14,176 bases of DNA. It comes from JBEKEX01 sp050013615. GTDB taxonomy: Bacteria; Chloroflexota; Anaerolineae; Anaerolineales; Anaerolineaceae. The notes under the pieces were generated by a model. It was not told the DNA's origin, searched no databases, and was given only the letters and a program-made list of their open reading frames with translations. Positions 1-7,046 of the stretch are shown here, piece after piece; position 1 is the first letter of the stretch; the number at the start of each line of letters is the position of its first letter. The translations under genes and the position numbers were made by a program. The stretch spans positions 1-14,176 of the forward strand of contig JBEKEX010000046.1 of assembly GCA_050013615.1 (NCBI GenBank), given 5' to 3'.

Positions 1-252
1 TCCGGTTTCGGTACAATGTGCCCACTTGAGCATCGTCAGGGGGGTGTTGAACTGGTTCAGATCAACTTTACCATGCCGGTAATCCGTAGCGAATGTTTCC
101 ACTCGCTTGAAGGTTTCGCCCAGAGACGTAGTAACTAGTTCGCCGTTGACCACATTCTCGATGCCATAGGAACGTTTGGCGACCGGGGCTGGCAGGTGAG
201 CAGTGCCTAATTCCACGCCAAGTGATTTCAGCTTGTCAGAAAGTGATTCCAT
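1..252 (-). CDS. mrfB: MrfB/YprB-like RNase H-fold nuclease, N-terminal fragment (cut by left edge)
   Basis: An open frame of 84 codons starts at the ATG at 252-250 and runs off the left edge without a stop. Only the N-terminal lead-in is visible, before any nuclease motif. It includes the segments SYGIENVVNGELVTTSLGETF and DYRHGKVDL, which resemble the region that precedes the exonuclease fold in YprB/MrfB-like proteins. In Bacillus subtilis, MrfB is the nuclease partner of the MrfA helicase in mitomycin-adduct repair. The gene lies directly downstream of the MrfA-like helicase, 11 bases after its stop and on the same strand, as yprA-yprB do. No strong Shine-Dalgarno sequence precedes the ATG, so translation may depend on the upstream gene. 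The assignment rests mostly on context plus weak N-terminal resemblance, because the catalytic acidic residues lie outside the window. Confidence 0.7.
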   Translation of the reverse strand, partial: MESLSDKLKSLGVELGTAHLPAPVAKRSYGIENVVNGELVTTSLGETFKRVETFATDYRHGKVDLNQFNTPLTMLKWAHCTETG

Positions 253-263
253 AGGCCGTGTCG

Positions 264-2801
264 CTAACCCAAGAGATTCAACAGCGCCAGAGTTTCTTTC
301 TTGCCGCCGACATCGACATCGCCTGACGGCCCCACGCAAGAAGGGCACCCATTCTCACAGGCACAACCGCTGACCAATTCTTTAGCTCCTTTGATCAGAT
401 CATCATGCAACGAATACAGGTTTTCGCATAGCCCGATTCCACCCGGCACCTGATCGTAGAAAACGACCCCCGGCATCGATTCTTCGAACTTCAATTGTGG
501 GTCGGCAAACGCCCCCAGGTCTCCCACTTCGCACATGAGGTAGAGGGGGGCAAGGTTGGTCAGCACGTAGCACATGCCAGCCACGCCACTGCGGATGCGA
601 ACCGATACTTCCGCATTTTTGTGGCAAGTAGGACATAAGGTCACCAGGTTGTCCAATCTGTTGGCGAGTGCCAGGTCGGTAAAAGTACGCAAAGGCACTT
701 TATGGTGGACGTGAAATTGCGGCACGCCGGGCATCTCAACCCGCCCGCAGCCCTGGCAGGTGTAATGGTCGCGTTTCCTGACCAGGTCGCGTATTTTGGG
801 CCAATCTTTGCCGTAATCGTTCTGATCACTGCTCCACAAGCGCTGGTCCCTCAAGACATCGATGGTCTCGTTTTGGATGGTGAGCCAGTAGGCAACCGTT
901 CGGAGTTCTGTGGAAGGCAATTGCAATGGTTTAACCTCCAATATCTGCCCAGTTTGCCAATCGATGCGCTTGTAACCAGTGACGCGCGTGGTAACCAAAA
1001 TCTCACCCAGCGACTTCTTCGCGCCGTGAGCTTGTTCTTCTTTTTGCCGGGAAATGAGGTCGACGTCACTTTCTTTGACCGGCATGGTGTAATATTCCGG
1101 GTTGAGAGGGGTTAAAAGAGCCTTTTGGTCCTCGAGATCCAGGTCATCCACACGAAAAGAGCGTCCTTCGTGTAGGTATATTGCCCCAGGATGAACCATC
1201 CAAAAAGAACTCTGCTCATCCACCGAACCAATCGTCCGCTGTTCTCCTTCTTCGTCAGCAACCAACTTGATGGTTTTCGAAGAGACACTGCGCAAAGAAA
1301 TGTCGGAAGCGGGGTAGCTATCTGCCATCCAAAAAAACTGCTCTTTATTCTGGTACAAATCTCCAGCCTGCACCAGGTAATTCAAGAAATCCCGCAACGC
1401 CTTTTCATCCATATTCCCAAACCGCTCACCAGGTTGGAACGCCAATTCGAAGGCAGCGCAACGCAAGTGTTGCAGCAGAATGAGCAAATTATCTGGATTG
1501 ATCAACGCCTGTTCTGGTGACCGGTCGAAAACAAAATCAGGGTGGCTCATCAAATATTGGTCGATGGGGTTGCCCGAGGCGATCAACACAGCCAACGATT
1601 TCCCTTTTCGCCGGCCCGCACGTCCGGCTTGCTGCCGTACCGAGGCAATCGAGCCGGGATAACCGACCAAAACCGAAGCATCCAGCCCGCCGATGTCCAC
1701 CCCCAGTTCTAAGGCATTGGTCGACACCACCAGGTCGATAGCGCCCGATTTCAAGCCTTCTTCGATCTCGCGCCGTTCCTTGGGCAAATATCCGCTGCGG
1801 TAACCACGAACAGCTGCTGCCTCCTGTACAGTTTGCCTCTCGCGAATGGATTTCAACAACATTTCGACCGACCGGCGGGTCTGGGCAAAAACGATGGATT
1901 GGATGTGGTTACCCAACAGATCAATGCTGATCCTGGTTGCCTCGCCGGAGGCGCTCCTGCGGACGCCCAGCTTGGGGTCCACCACCGGTGGGTTGTAAAG
2001 GAAAAAGTATTGCTCCGAATGCGGCGAGCCGTCCGCGTCGATCAATGTGACCGGCGCTTCGATCAATTTTTGTGCATGGGCTTGCGGGTTGGCAATGGTG
2101 GCAGAGGTCAGGATGAATTGGGGAAAGGCCCCATAATGGGCTGCCACACGCTTTAAACGCCGGATGACATTTGCCACATGTGAGCCAAAAACACCCCGAT
2201 ACTGGTGAACCTCATCGATGACGACAAATTGCAGGTTCTGCAGTAGTTCCTGCCATAAGGTATGATGTGGCAAAATGCCCACATGCAGCATGTCGGGATT
2301 GGTGACCAGGATGTGGTTCATCGTGCGGATGCCGGAACGCTGGTCAGTGCGCGTGTCGCCGTCATAGACGGCCGCATTGATCTCGATTGCGGGTATTCCA
2401 GAACTGTAATGAGCCGAACCTCCGGCAATTGAATCTGAAAAGGCATTCAGTATCTTGATCTGGTCATAGGCCAGGGCTTTGGTTGGAAAAAGATAGAGCG
2501 CTCTGCCTTTCGGGTTGACGAGCAGGCGAGAAAAGATGGGCAGGTTATAGCACAGCGTTTTCCCGCTGGAAGTCCCAGTGGCGATGACGACATTTTCTCC
2601 GTTCAATATAGCGCGAAAACTTTCGTCCTGGTGCGCGAACAAATGCGTTATCCCCATTTGAAACAACGCCTGCTTCAACCGAGGATCGAGTGCATCGGGG
2701 AAATCACGATAATCTCCGCCGGACTCGGGTTTGACCTTGACTCCGGCGATATTCGGCTTGACTTCAGGCGTGTTCGGCCACCACTCGATAAAGCGATCCA
2801 T
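264..2801 (-). CDS. mrfA: MrfA/YprA-like DEAH-box DNA helicase with DUF1998 domain and an inserted HNH nuclease domain
   Basis: This 845-residue superfamily 2 helicase has Walker A ATGTSSGKT (74-82), DEVH (196-199), SAT (233-235), a helicase C lobe ending in QAGRAGRR (391-398), and a C-terminal four-cysteine cluster (C813, C815, C819, C822) of the DUF1998/MrfA type. MrfA proteins translocate on DNA and act with the nuclease MrfB in repair of mitomycin-type lesions. B. subtilis MrfA is about 750 residues. The extra length here is largely explained by an HNH module at about 665-735: CQGC (682-685), HVHH (697-700), DNLVTLC (717-723), CPTCH (723-727). It sits between the YWLTIQNETI strand and the GVAGMCYVLTNLAPLYLMC segment of the C-terminal domain. 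All zinc and catalytic positions of the HNH look intact. The start at 2801 has no clear Shine-Dalgarno sequence, but no better start is in frame. The helicase identity is secure. The cellular role is inferred from the family. Confidence 0.9.
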   Translation of the reverse strand: MDRFIEWWPNTPEVKPNIAGVKVKPESGGDYRDFPDALDPRLKQALFQMGITHLFAHQDESFRAILNGENVVIATGTSSGKTLCYNLPIFSRLLVNPKGRALYLFPTKALAYDQIKILNAFSDSIAGGSAHYSSGIPAIEINAAVYDGDTRTDQRSGIRTMNHILVTNPDMLHVGILPHHTLWQELLQNLQFVVIDEVHQYRGVFGSHVANVIRRLKRVAAHYGAFPQFILTSATIANPQAHAQKLIEAPVTLIDADGSPHSEQYFFLYNPPVVDPKLGVRRSASGEATRISIDLLGNHIQSIVFAQTRRSVEMLLKSIRERQTVQEAAAVRGYRSGYLPKERREIEEGLKSGAIDLVVSTNALELGVDIGGLDASVLVGYPGSIASVRQQAGRAGRRKGKSLAVLIASGNPIDQYLMSHPDFVFDRSPEQALINPDNLLILLQHLRCAAFELAFQPGERFGNMDEKALRDFLNYLVQAGDLYQNKEQFFWMADSYPASDISLRSVSSKTIKLVADEEGEQRTIGSVDEQSSFWMVHPGAIYLHEGRSFRVDDLDLEDQKALLTPLNPEYYTMPVKESDVDLISRQKEEQAHGAKKSLGEILVTTRVTGYKRIDWQTGQILEVKPLQLPSTELRTVAYWLTIQNETIDVLRDQRLWSSDQNDYGKDWPKIRDLVRKRDHYTCQGCGRVEMPGVPQFHVHHKVPLRTFTDLALANRLDNLVTLCPTCHKNAEVSVRIRSGVAGMCYVLTNLAPLYLMCEVGDLGAFADPQLKFEESMPGVVFYDQVPGGIGLCENLYSLHDDLIKGAKELVSGCACENGCPSCVGPSGDVDVGGKKETLALLNLLG
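597..809 (-). other. HNH endonuclease domain embedded within the MrfA-like helicase
   Basis: This marks the codons for about residues 665-735 of the helicase. The segment reads as a complete HNH (McrA-type) module: a helix with RDLVRKRD, a first zinc pair C682/C685, the HxHH metal-binding strand (697-700), the N of DNLV (N718), and a second zinc pair C723/C726 followed by H727. The flanking protein resumes the normal DUF1998-side sequence without a frameshift, so this is an in-frame domain insertion and not a separate gene or an intein (no splice-junction residues are seen). The nuclease assignment follows from motif conservation. Activity is inferred. Confidence 0.85.
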
Positions 2802-2849
2802 TGATTTACTGACATCCGTTACAAAAAGTTTTAGTTAATTTGTTCTATT

Positions 2850-2878
2850 GTTTTACCCCAAAAGCCTGCGATTATCAA
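2850..2878 (-). promoter_or_regulatory. Candidate sigma-70-type promoter for the helicase-nuclease pair
   Basis: Reading the minus strand, TTGATA (2878-2873) is followed after 17 bases by TAAAAC (2855-2850). This gives five of six and four of six matches to the consensus, about 50 bases before the helicase start. It is predicted by eye only. Confidence 0.35.
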
Positions 2879-2901
2879 GGTGCTCGGTGAGGGTATATAA
2901 T
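2872..2901 (+). promoter_or_regulatory. Candidate sigma-70-type promoter for the GH4-kinase-peptidase operon
   Basis: A perfect TATAAT lies at 2896-2901 within the string GGTATATAAT. TTATCA (2872-2877) lies 18 bases upstream as a partial -35 match. Transcription would start near 2908 and give a leader of about 43 bases. The -35 element overlaps the one on the opposite strand. The same ten-base GGTATATAAT string also occurs ahead of the Asp23-like gene on the minus strand. Confidence 0.45.
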
Positions 2902-2950
2902 AAGTTGACTTTTTATATGAGATCGGGATTTCAATACAGAGGTCAAAAAA

Positions 2951-4318
2951 ATGAAGATCACCATTTTAGGCGCAGCAGGGGTACGAACACCGCAGATCGT
3001 CGAGTCGATCCGCGTCCGGCAAGACTCGCTGGGGATCGACGAATTGAGCCTGATGGACATCGATGCCGAACGGCTGGCGTTGATTGGAAGTTTGACCGAA
3101 CCGTTGGAGAAAAGCGGCGAACTTAAATTCAAGATTCAACGTACAACCGATGCGACGGAAGCGCTCAAGAACGCAGATTATGTCATTACGACCTTCCGGG
3201 TGGGGGGTATCGAGAGCCGGGTGATCGACGAACGCGTCGCTTTGAACCAGGGCGTGTTAGGCCAGGAGACCACCGGACCGGGCGGTTTCGCCATGGCAGT
3301 GCGCACTATCCCGGTGCTATTGGATTACATCAAGATGATGGAGAACCTCTGCCCGGACGCCTGGTTGATCAACTTTGCCAATCCTTCCGGCATGCTGGCG
3401 GAGGTCATCTTGCGGATCGCCGGCTGGAAACATGCCGTCGGCATTTGCGATGGTCCATCAACTATGAAACGTGTGGCTGCCAAGATGTTGGGAGCAAAAT
3501 ACCGGGACGTTTACCTGGATTACTTCGGCTTGAATCACCTGGGATGGATCCGTTCGGTGATCTTCGATGGCCACGACATCCTGCCGATGTTCCTTGAAGC
3601 CATCGATCAGAACATCGAAGGCCTGGATCTGCCTTTCAGCTCCGAGTTAATCAAATCCTTGGGGATGATCCCCAATGAGTATCTTTACTATTTCTATTCC
3701 GCACGCCAGGCGGTCGAGAAGATCCTCACCGCTGAACAGACCCGCGGCGAGCAAATCCTCGAGCTGAACACCGCCTTGTTCGCTGACCTTAAGAAGCTGC
3801 AGGGTAAACCCGATGCTTTGCTGCAGCGCTATAGCGATTACCAACAGCGGCGCTGGGAGACGTACATGAAAACTGAGACCGGCCAGAAAGTGAAGCCGCT
3901 TGCACGGATTACGCCTGAAACGGCGAAGAATATGGCCGAAGAAGGCTATGCAGGTGTTGCCCTGGATTTGATTGAAGCGCTGAACGGCAACAATCCCCAG
4001 GTCCTAATCCTGAATGTATTGAATGAAGGTGCCATAGAGGGCATTGCCGCCGATGCGTCCGTGGAAATCCCGGCTTACGTGGGGAAAGGGTTCGTCAAAC
4101 CAATGAACGTCGGAAAGATCCCGGCGCATTGCCTGGGCCTGATGAGCCAGGTGAAAGCCTACGAACAATTGACCATGCAAGCCGCTGTGGAACGCTCCTA
4201 TCAAAAAGCTCTGCAAGCGCTGACCATCCATCCCCTGGTCGAAGATGCATCCCTTGCCAAGAATATCTTGGATGGCTACTTGAAAGAGCACGGCTCCTAT
4301 TTCCCGAAGTTGAGCTAG
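2951..4318 (+). CDS. Glycoside hydrolase family 4 protein (6-phospho-beta-glucosidase-like)
   Basis: This 455-residue GH4 enzyme would hydrolyse a glycoside or 6-phospho-glycoside in the cytoplasm, using bound NAD+ and a divalent metal (usually Mn2+) through oxidation at C3. It shows the N-terminal dinucleotide motif GAAGVRTP (7-14), the GQETTGPGG loop (104-112), NFANPSG (141-147), the metal-ligand cysteine in GICDGP (C166) and the metal-ligand histidine in GLNHLGW (H196). Length is typical for the family. AGAGGT at 2938-2943 is a reasonable ribosome site, seven bases before the ATG. The residue after the cysteine is Asp (D167), where many characterised 6-phospho-glycosidases have Asn (CN), so the substrate and its phosphorylation state are uncertain. 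It leads an operon with a PfkB kinase that starts 11 bases after its stop, which supports a role in sugar catabolism. No PTS or ABC transporter is seen in the window. Confidence 0.88.
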   Translation: MKITILGAAGVRTPQIVESIRVRQDSLGIDELSLMDIDAERLALIGSLTEPLEKSGELKFKIQRTTDATEALKNADYVITTFRVGGIESRVIDERVALNQGVLGQETTGPGGFAMAVRTIPVLLDYIKMMENLCPDAWLINFANPSGMLAEVILRIAGWKHAVGICDGPSTMKRVAAKMLGAKYRDVYLDYFGLNHLGWIRSVIFDGHDILPMFLEAIDQNIEGLDLPFSSELIKSLGMIPNEYLYYFYSARQAVEKILTAEQTRGEQILELNTALFADLKKLQGKPDALLQRYSDYQQRRWETYMKTETGQKVKPLARITPETAKNMAEEGYAGVALDLIEALNGNNPQVLILNVLNEGAIEGIAADASVEIPAYVGKGFVKPMNVGKIPAHCLGLMSQVKAYEQLTMQAAVERSYQKALQALTIHPLVEDASLAKNILDGYLKEHGSYFPKLS

Positions 4319-4328
4319 CACTGACGCC

Positions 4329-5237
4329 ATGTTCGATATCATTGTTGTAGGTGATTACTGCCTTGATTTGATCTTCACCGGCCTGCCTGAAATGCCGGTC
4401 AAGGGGCGTGAGATCGTCGGCACGGGTTTCGATATGGTTACCGGTGGGACGTGCAACTCTGCCATTGCCATGCACCGCCTGGGGCTGAAAGTCGGCTGGG
4501 CAGCGGATTTTGGCAACGATGATTTCAGCGCTTTCGTCCTGAAGTGTATCGAAGAAGAAGGGATGGACCAAAGTTTGTTCCTCCATCACCCCAAGACCCT
4601 GCGTAACATCACCGTGTCATTGTCCTACACCGACGACCGTGCGTTCATCGCCTATTACGACAAAGCCCCCCTCATTCCGGCCGGGTTCAAGAAACTCAAC
4701 GAAGTGGAAGCCAGGGCACTTTATATACCGGGTATCTATTACGGCATGGGCATGGACATCGGCAACCTGATCATCCGCCACAAGGGCATGAAACTGGTCA
4801 TGGACGGCAATTCGCCCCAAGAGCTGCAGTTGAAGAACCGGGCTGTGAAAAAGGCCATTCAGAGCGTGGATGTGTTCATCCCGAACGCGACCGAAGTGCG
4901 TCGGCTCACTGGTTGCTTGAAAATTGAAGATGCGATCAAAGAACTGGGGGAGCTAGCCCCCTTGGTGGTGGTCAAAGATGGGCCGGGTGGGGCGTATGCC
5001 TGCACTGAAGGCAACGTGAGCCATGTTCCCGGCATCAAGGTGAAACCTTTGGATACCACCGGCGCCGGTGATTGTTTTAATGCCGGCTTCGTTAAAGCTT
5101 GGCTAAATGGGATGCAGCTGGAAGATTGCCTGAAATGGGGCAATATCGTCGGCGGCTTGTCGACCTTGGGCCGCGGTGGCACGGGACGGCGCGTGACCGT
5201 GGAGGATGTGGTCAAGCAAATGAAGTTTTACAAATGA
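4329..5237 (+). CDS. PfkB/ribokinase-family carbohydrate kinase
   Basis: This 302-residue cytoplasmic kinase would transfer phosphate from ATP to a sugar or sugar-like alcohol. The N-terminal strand VVGDYCLDLIF (6-16) and the glycine-rich substrate motif TGGTCNSAIAMHRLG (38-52) match the first PfkB signature. DTTGAGDCFNAGF (242-254) is the second signature and contains the anion hole and the catalytic Asp248. Length is normal for the family. The start lies 10 bases beyond the GH4 stop with only a weak ribosome site, which suggests translational coupling. Substrate cannot be read from sequence. The position after a GH4 glycosidase suggests it phosphorylates a sugar released by, or fed to, that enzyme. 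Ribokinase, fructokinase or a nucleoside kinase remain possible. Confidence 0.88.
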   Translation: MFDIIVVGDYCLDLIFTGLPEMPVKGREIVGTGFDMVTGGTCNSAIAMHRLGLKVGWAADFGNDDFSAFVLKCIEEEGMDQSLFLHHPKTLRNITVSLSYTDDRAFIAYYDKAPLIPAGFKKLNEVEARALYIPGIYYGMGMDIGNLIIRHKGMKLVMDGNSPQELQLKNRAVKKAIQSVDVFIPNATEVRRLTGCLKIEDAIKELGELAPLVVVKDGPGGAYACTEGNVSHVPGIKVKPLDTTGAGDCFNAGFVKAWLNGMQLEDCLKWGNIVGGLSTLGRGGTGRRVTVEDVVKQMKFYK

Positions 5238-5251
5238 TGGTGCCTTAGAAT

Positions 5252-6016
5252 ATGACCCTTATCCCCCGACTTTTACTGCTGGCGGTCATCATCCCCTATG
5301 GATTGGTGCTGGGAACGGTGATCAATTATCTGGCAGACGTTCTGCCCGAAACGAGACGGCTTTCCAGACCGGTTTGCCTGCGGTGCGGTGCGCCGGTCGA
5401 GGATTGGATCAATTATTTCATCTTACGGCCTTGCAGTTATTGCCACGGCAAGCGTCCCCGGCGTGACTTGATCGTCCTGGCAGCTTCCGCGGCAGTAAGC
5501 ATTTTTCTGTGGCTCTTCCCGCCCATCAAATTGGGATTCTGGGTCGCTTCACTGGTATTTGCCTTCTTTGGCATGGTTGCAGTGATCGACCTCGAACATC
5601 GCCTGGTGCTGTATGTCGTCAGCTTTTTTGGCGCATTGATTGGGTTTGCATTGGGGCTGGTGGTCAAAGGGCTGGTCCCGACCCTGATCGGCGGGGCAAC
5701 GGGGTTCGGCGTCATGCTGGTGCTGTATTTCCTAGGAGAGTTATTCGCAAAAGTCCTTTCCCGCATCCGTAAAGAACCGATCGAAGAGGTGGCGCTGGGG
5801 TTTGGGGATGTCACGTTGAGCGGCGTGCTGGGATTGATGCTGGGCTGGCCGTTGATCACCATGTGCCTGTTCAGCGCCATCGTTTTGGGTGGGCTGATCA
5901 GCGGTGGCTATTTAGTAGCAATGCTGGTCAGCCATCGATACAAGCCATTCACAGCCTTACCCTATGCGCCTTTCTTATTGGCAGGTGCAACGGTACTGCT
6001 GTATCTACTAAAATAA
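5252..6016 (+). CDS. Type IV prepilin peptidase (A24 family aspartyl protease)
   Basis: This 254-residue polytopic membrane protein would cleave the leader of type IV pilin-like precursors at the cytoplasmic membrane face. Visible landmarks are a first membrane helix (about 5-28), a cytoplasmic zinc-type cluster C42-x2-C45 and C61-x2-C64, further hydrophobic helices, and the two catalytic aspartates in VIDLEH (D113) and GFGDV (D186). The usual FLN-VIxRLP stretch after helix 1 is replaced by the divergent TVINYLADVLP. Length matches bacterial prepilin peptidases. It begins 14 bases after the kinase stop without a strong ribosome site, so it is probably the third gene of that operon, although its job has no clear link to sugar metabolism. 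No pilin or pilus assembly gene lies nearby. Confidence 0.88.
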   Translation: MTLIPRLLLLAVIIPYGLVLGTVINYLADVLPETRRLSRPVCLRCGAPVEDWINYFILRPCSYCHGKRPRRDLIVLAASAAVSIFLWLFPPIKLGFWVASLVFAFFGMVAVIDLEHRLVLYVVSFFGALIGFALGLVVKGLVPTLIGGATGFGVMLVLYFLGELFAKVLSRIRKEPIEEVALGFGDVTLSGVLGLMLGWPLITMCLFSAIVLGGLISGGYLVAMLVSHRYKPFTALPYAPFLLAGATVLLYLLK

Positions 6017-6038
6017 CCGTTCAATGGATGTCGTTTTT

Positions 6039-7004
6039 TTACTTTTTGAACCCGGATAAATTGTCGATATCCTGCCGGAAACCCGCCATTACCGGCATGG
6101 GAACACCCAATTCTTCGCCTGTTTTCAGTAAATCATAATAAAAAGTCTTGATCTCTTGTGGATCCGATAGTGCATGCACGGAATTCCGCCGGACATATTC
6201 GTTATGTCGGAACATCCATTTAAGCGCTATCCCGGCAATCTGCCTCGAAATAAACGAGGTATCCAGGTACATTTTAGTATCAGGATACTGGTTCAGGTCG
6301 ACGCCACGACGAGACACCACTTCCAAGCATTCTTTTACAGCAAAAAGGCCTTGTTCACCAAGTTTTCGGTCCGACAGTACCGCTTCGAAACTGCCGGCAC
6401 GCACTAGCGAGGGCCAAAGTCCACCATTGATGGCATACTGTACCCATAAATAGTGAAGGATATTATCCTGAAGGGTTACTCTTAGCTTCGTCGAGGCAAA
6501 CAGATCTGCTGCCACTTTAAGGCATTCATCTTGTCGATGATCAATCTGACCCAGGTCAATCGCTTTGATGGTACAAACCAATTTCTCTTCTCTGAAGCCT
6601 CCACCGGCTTTCGCGTCACCGAATAAGTACCGCGACTTGGGTAAAAGGGGGTCGATTTCACCCGTCCCCTTCCAATTCTGGGTTAGTAGTAGAAAATTGG
6701 TTGTTTCTTCAAGCTGAGGGGCAATCTGTTTGAGTGCATCTGCCAATTGGTAGTGCTTTATGGGGAAAATAACCAGATCATAATGGTCATTTCGATCGAG
6801 CGTTTCGGTCGTTTTTGGCAAGTAGAGGCCGAGGAACTGCGAGTCACGGCTACCGCGTTTATCGAGAACGTCCATCAGGATGCCATCCTGGTACTTCGAT
6901 GCTTTCCCCGGACGCACGAAATGAATCACATCATGGCCGGCGCTTGACAACGCCCAACCATAGATTGTGCCAATGACTCCCACGCCCACAATCATGACCT
7001 TCAT
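6039..7004 (-). CDS. ApbA/PanE-like ketopantoate reductase-family protein lacking the catalytic lysine
   Basis: This 321-residue protein has an N-terminal NAD(P)-binding Rossmann fold, GVGVIG (7-12), the K83 region IFPIKHYQ (80-86) and a QNW turn (109-111), then the helical ApbA/PanE C-terminal domain (about 175-315). PanE reduces ketopantoate to pantoate in pantothenate synthesis. In E. coli PanE the catalytic lysine is in LWRKLAVN. The matching stretch here, LWVQYAING (186-194), has Gln189 in that place, while the following Asn (N193) is kept. Ordinary ketopantoate reductase activity is therefore doubtful, and a related 2-keto-acid or unknown substrate is more likely. AAAGGA, nine bases before the ATG, is a good ribosome site. 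It follows the lipoprotein gene by 42 bases on the same strand and converges on the prepilin peptidase across 22 bases. Confidence 0.85.
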   Translation of the reverse strand: MKVMIVGVGVIGTIYGWALSSAGHDVIHFVRPGKASKYQDGILMDVLDKRGSRDSQFLGLYLPKTTETLDRNDHYDLVIFPIKHYQLADALKQIAPQLEETTNFLLLTQNWKGTGEIDPLLPKSRYLFGDAKAGGGFREEKLVCTIKAIDLGQIDHRQDECLKVAADLFASTKLRVTLQDNILHYLWVQYAINGGLWPSLVRAGSFEAVLSDRKLGEQGLFAVKECLEVVSRRGVDLNQYPDTKMYLDTSFISRQIAGIALKWMFRHNEYVRRNSVHALSDPQEIKTFYYDLLKTGEELGVPMPVMAGFRQDIDNLSGFKK

Positions 7005-7046
7005 GTATTCAATTCCTTTTAGGGGGCTTACATCACAGTAAATGTG

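Noticed and set aside
702..1115. 137-codon plus-strand open frame opposite the helicase gene
   Set aside because: It lies wholly antisense to conserved helicase and HNH codons, has no ribosome site, and shows no recognisable domain.
4095..4589. 164-codon minus-strand open frame across the GH4-kinase junction
   Set aside because: It overlaps the ends of two well-supported genes on the other strand and its translation has low-complexity, non-protein-like composition.
5437..5880. 147-codon minus-strand open frame under the prepilin peptidase
   Set aside because: It is antisense to membrane-helix codons and rich in Thr, Asn, Pro and Ser, as expected for the shadow of hydrophobic codons.
6019..6051. 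GTTCAA/TTGAAC inverted repeat as a terminator between the prepilin peptidase and the reductase-like gene
   Set aside because: The arms are only six bases around a 21-base loop, the T-run lies in the loop rather than after the stem, and half of it is coding.
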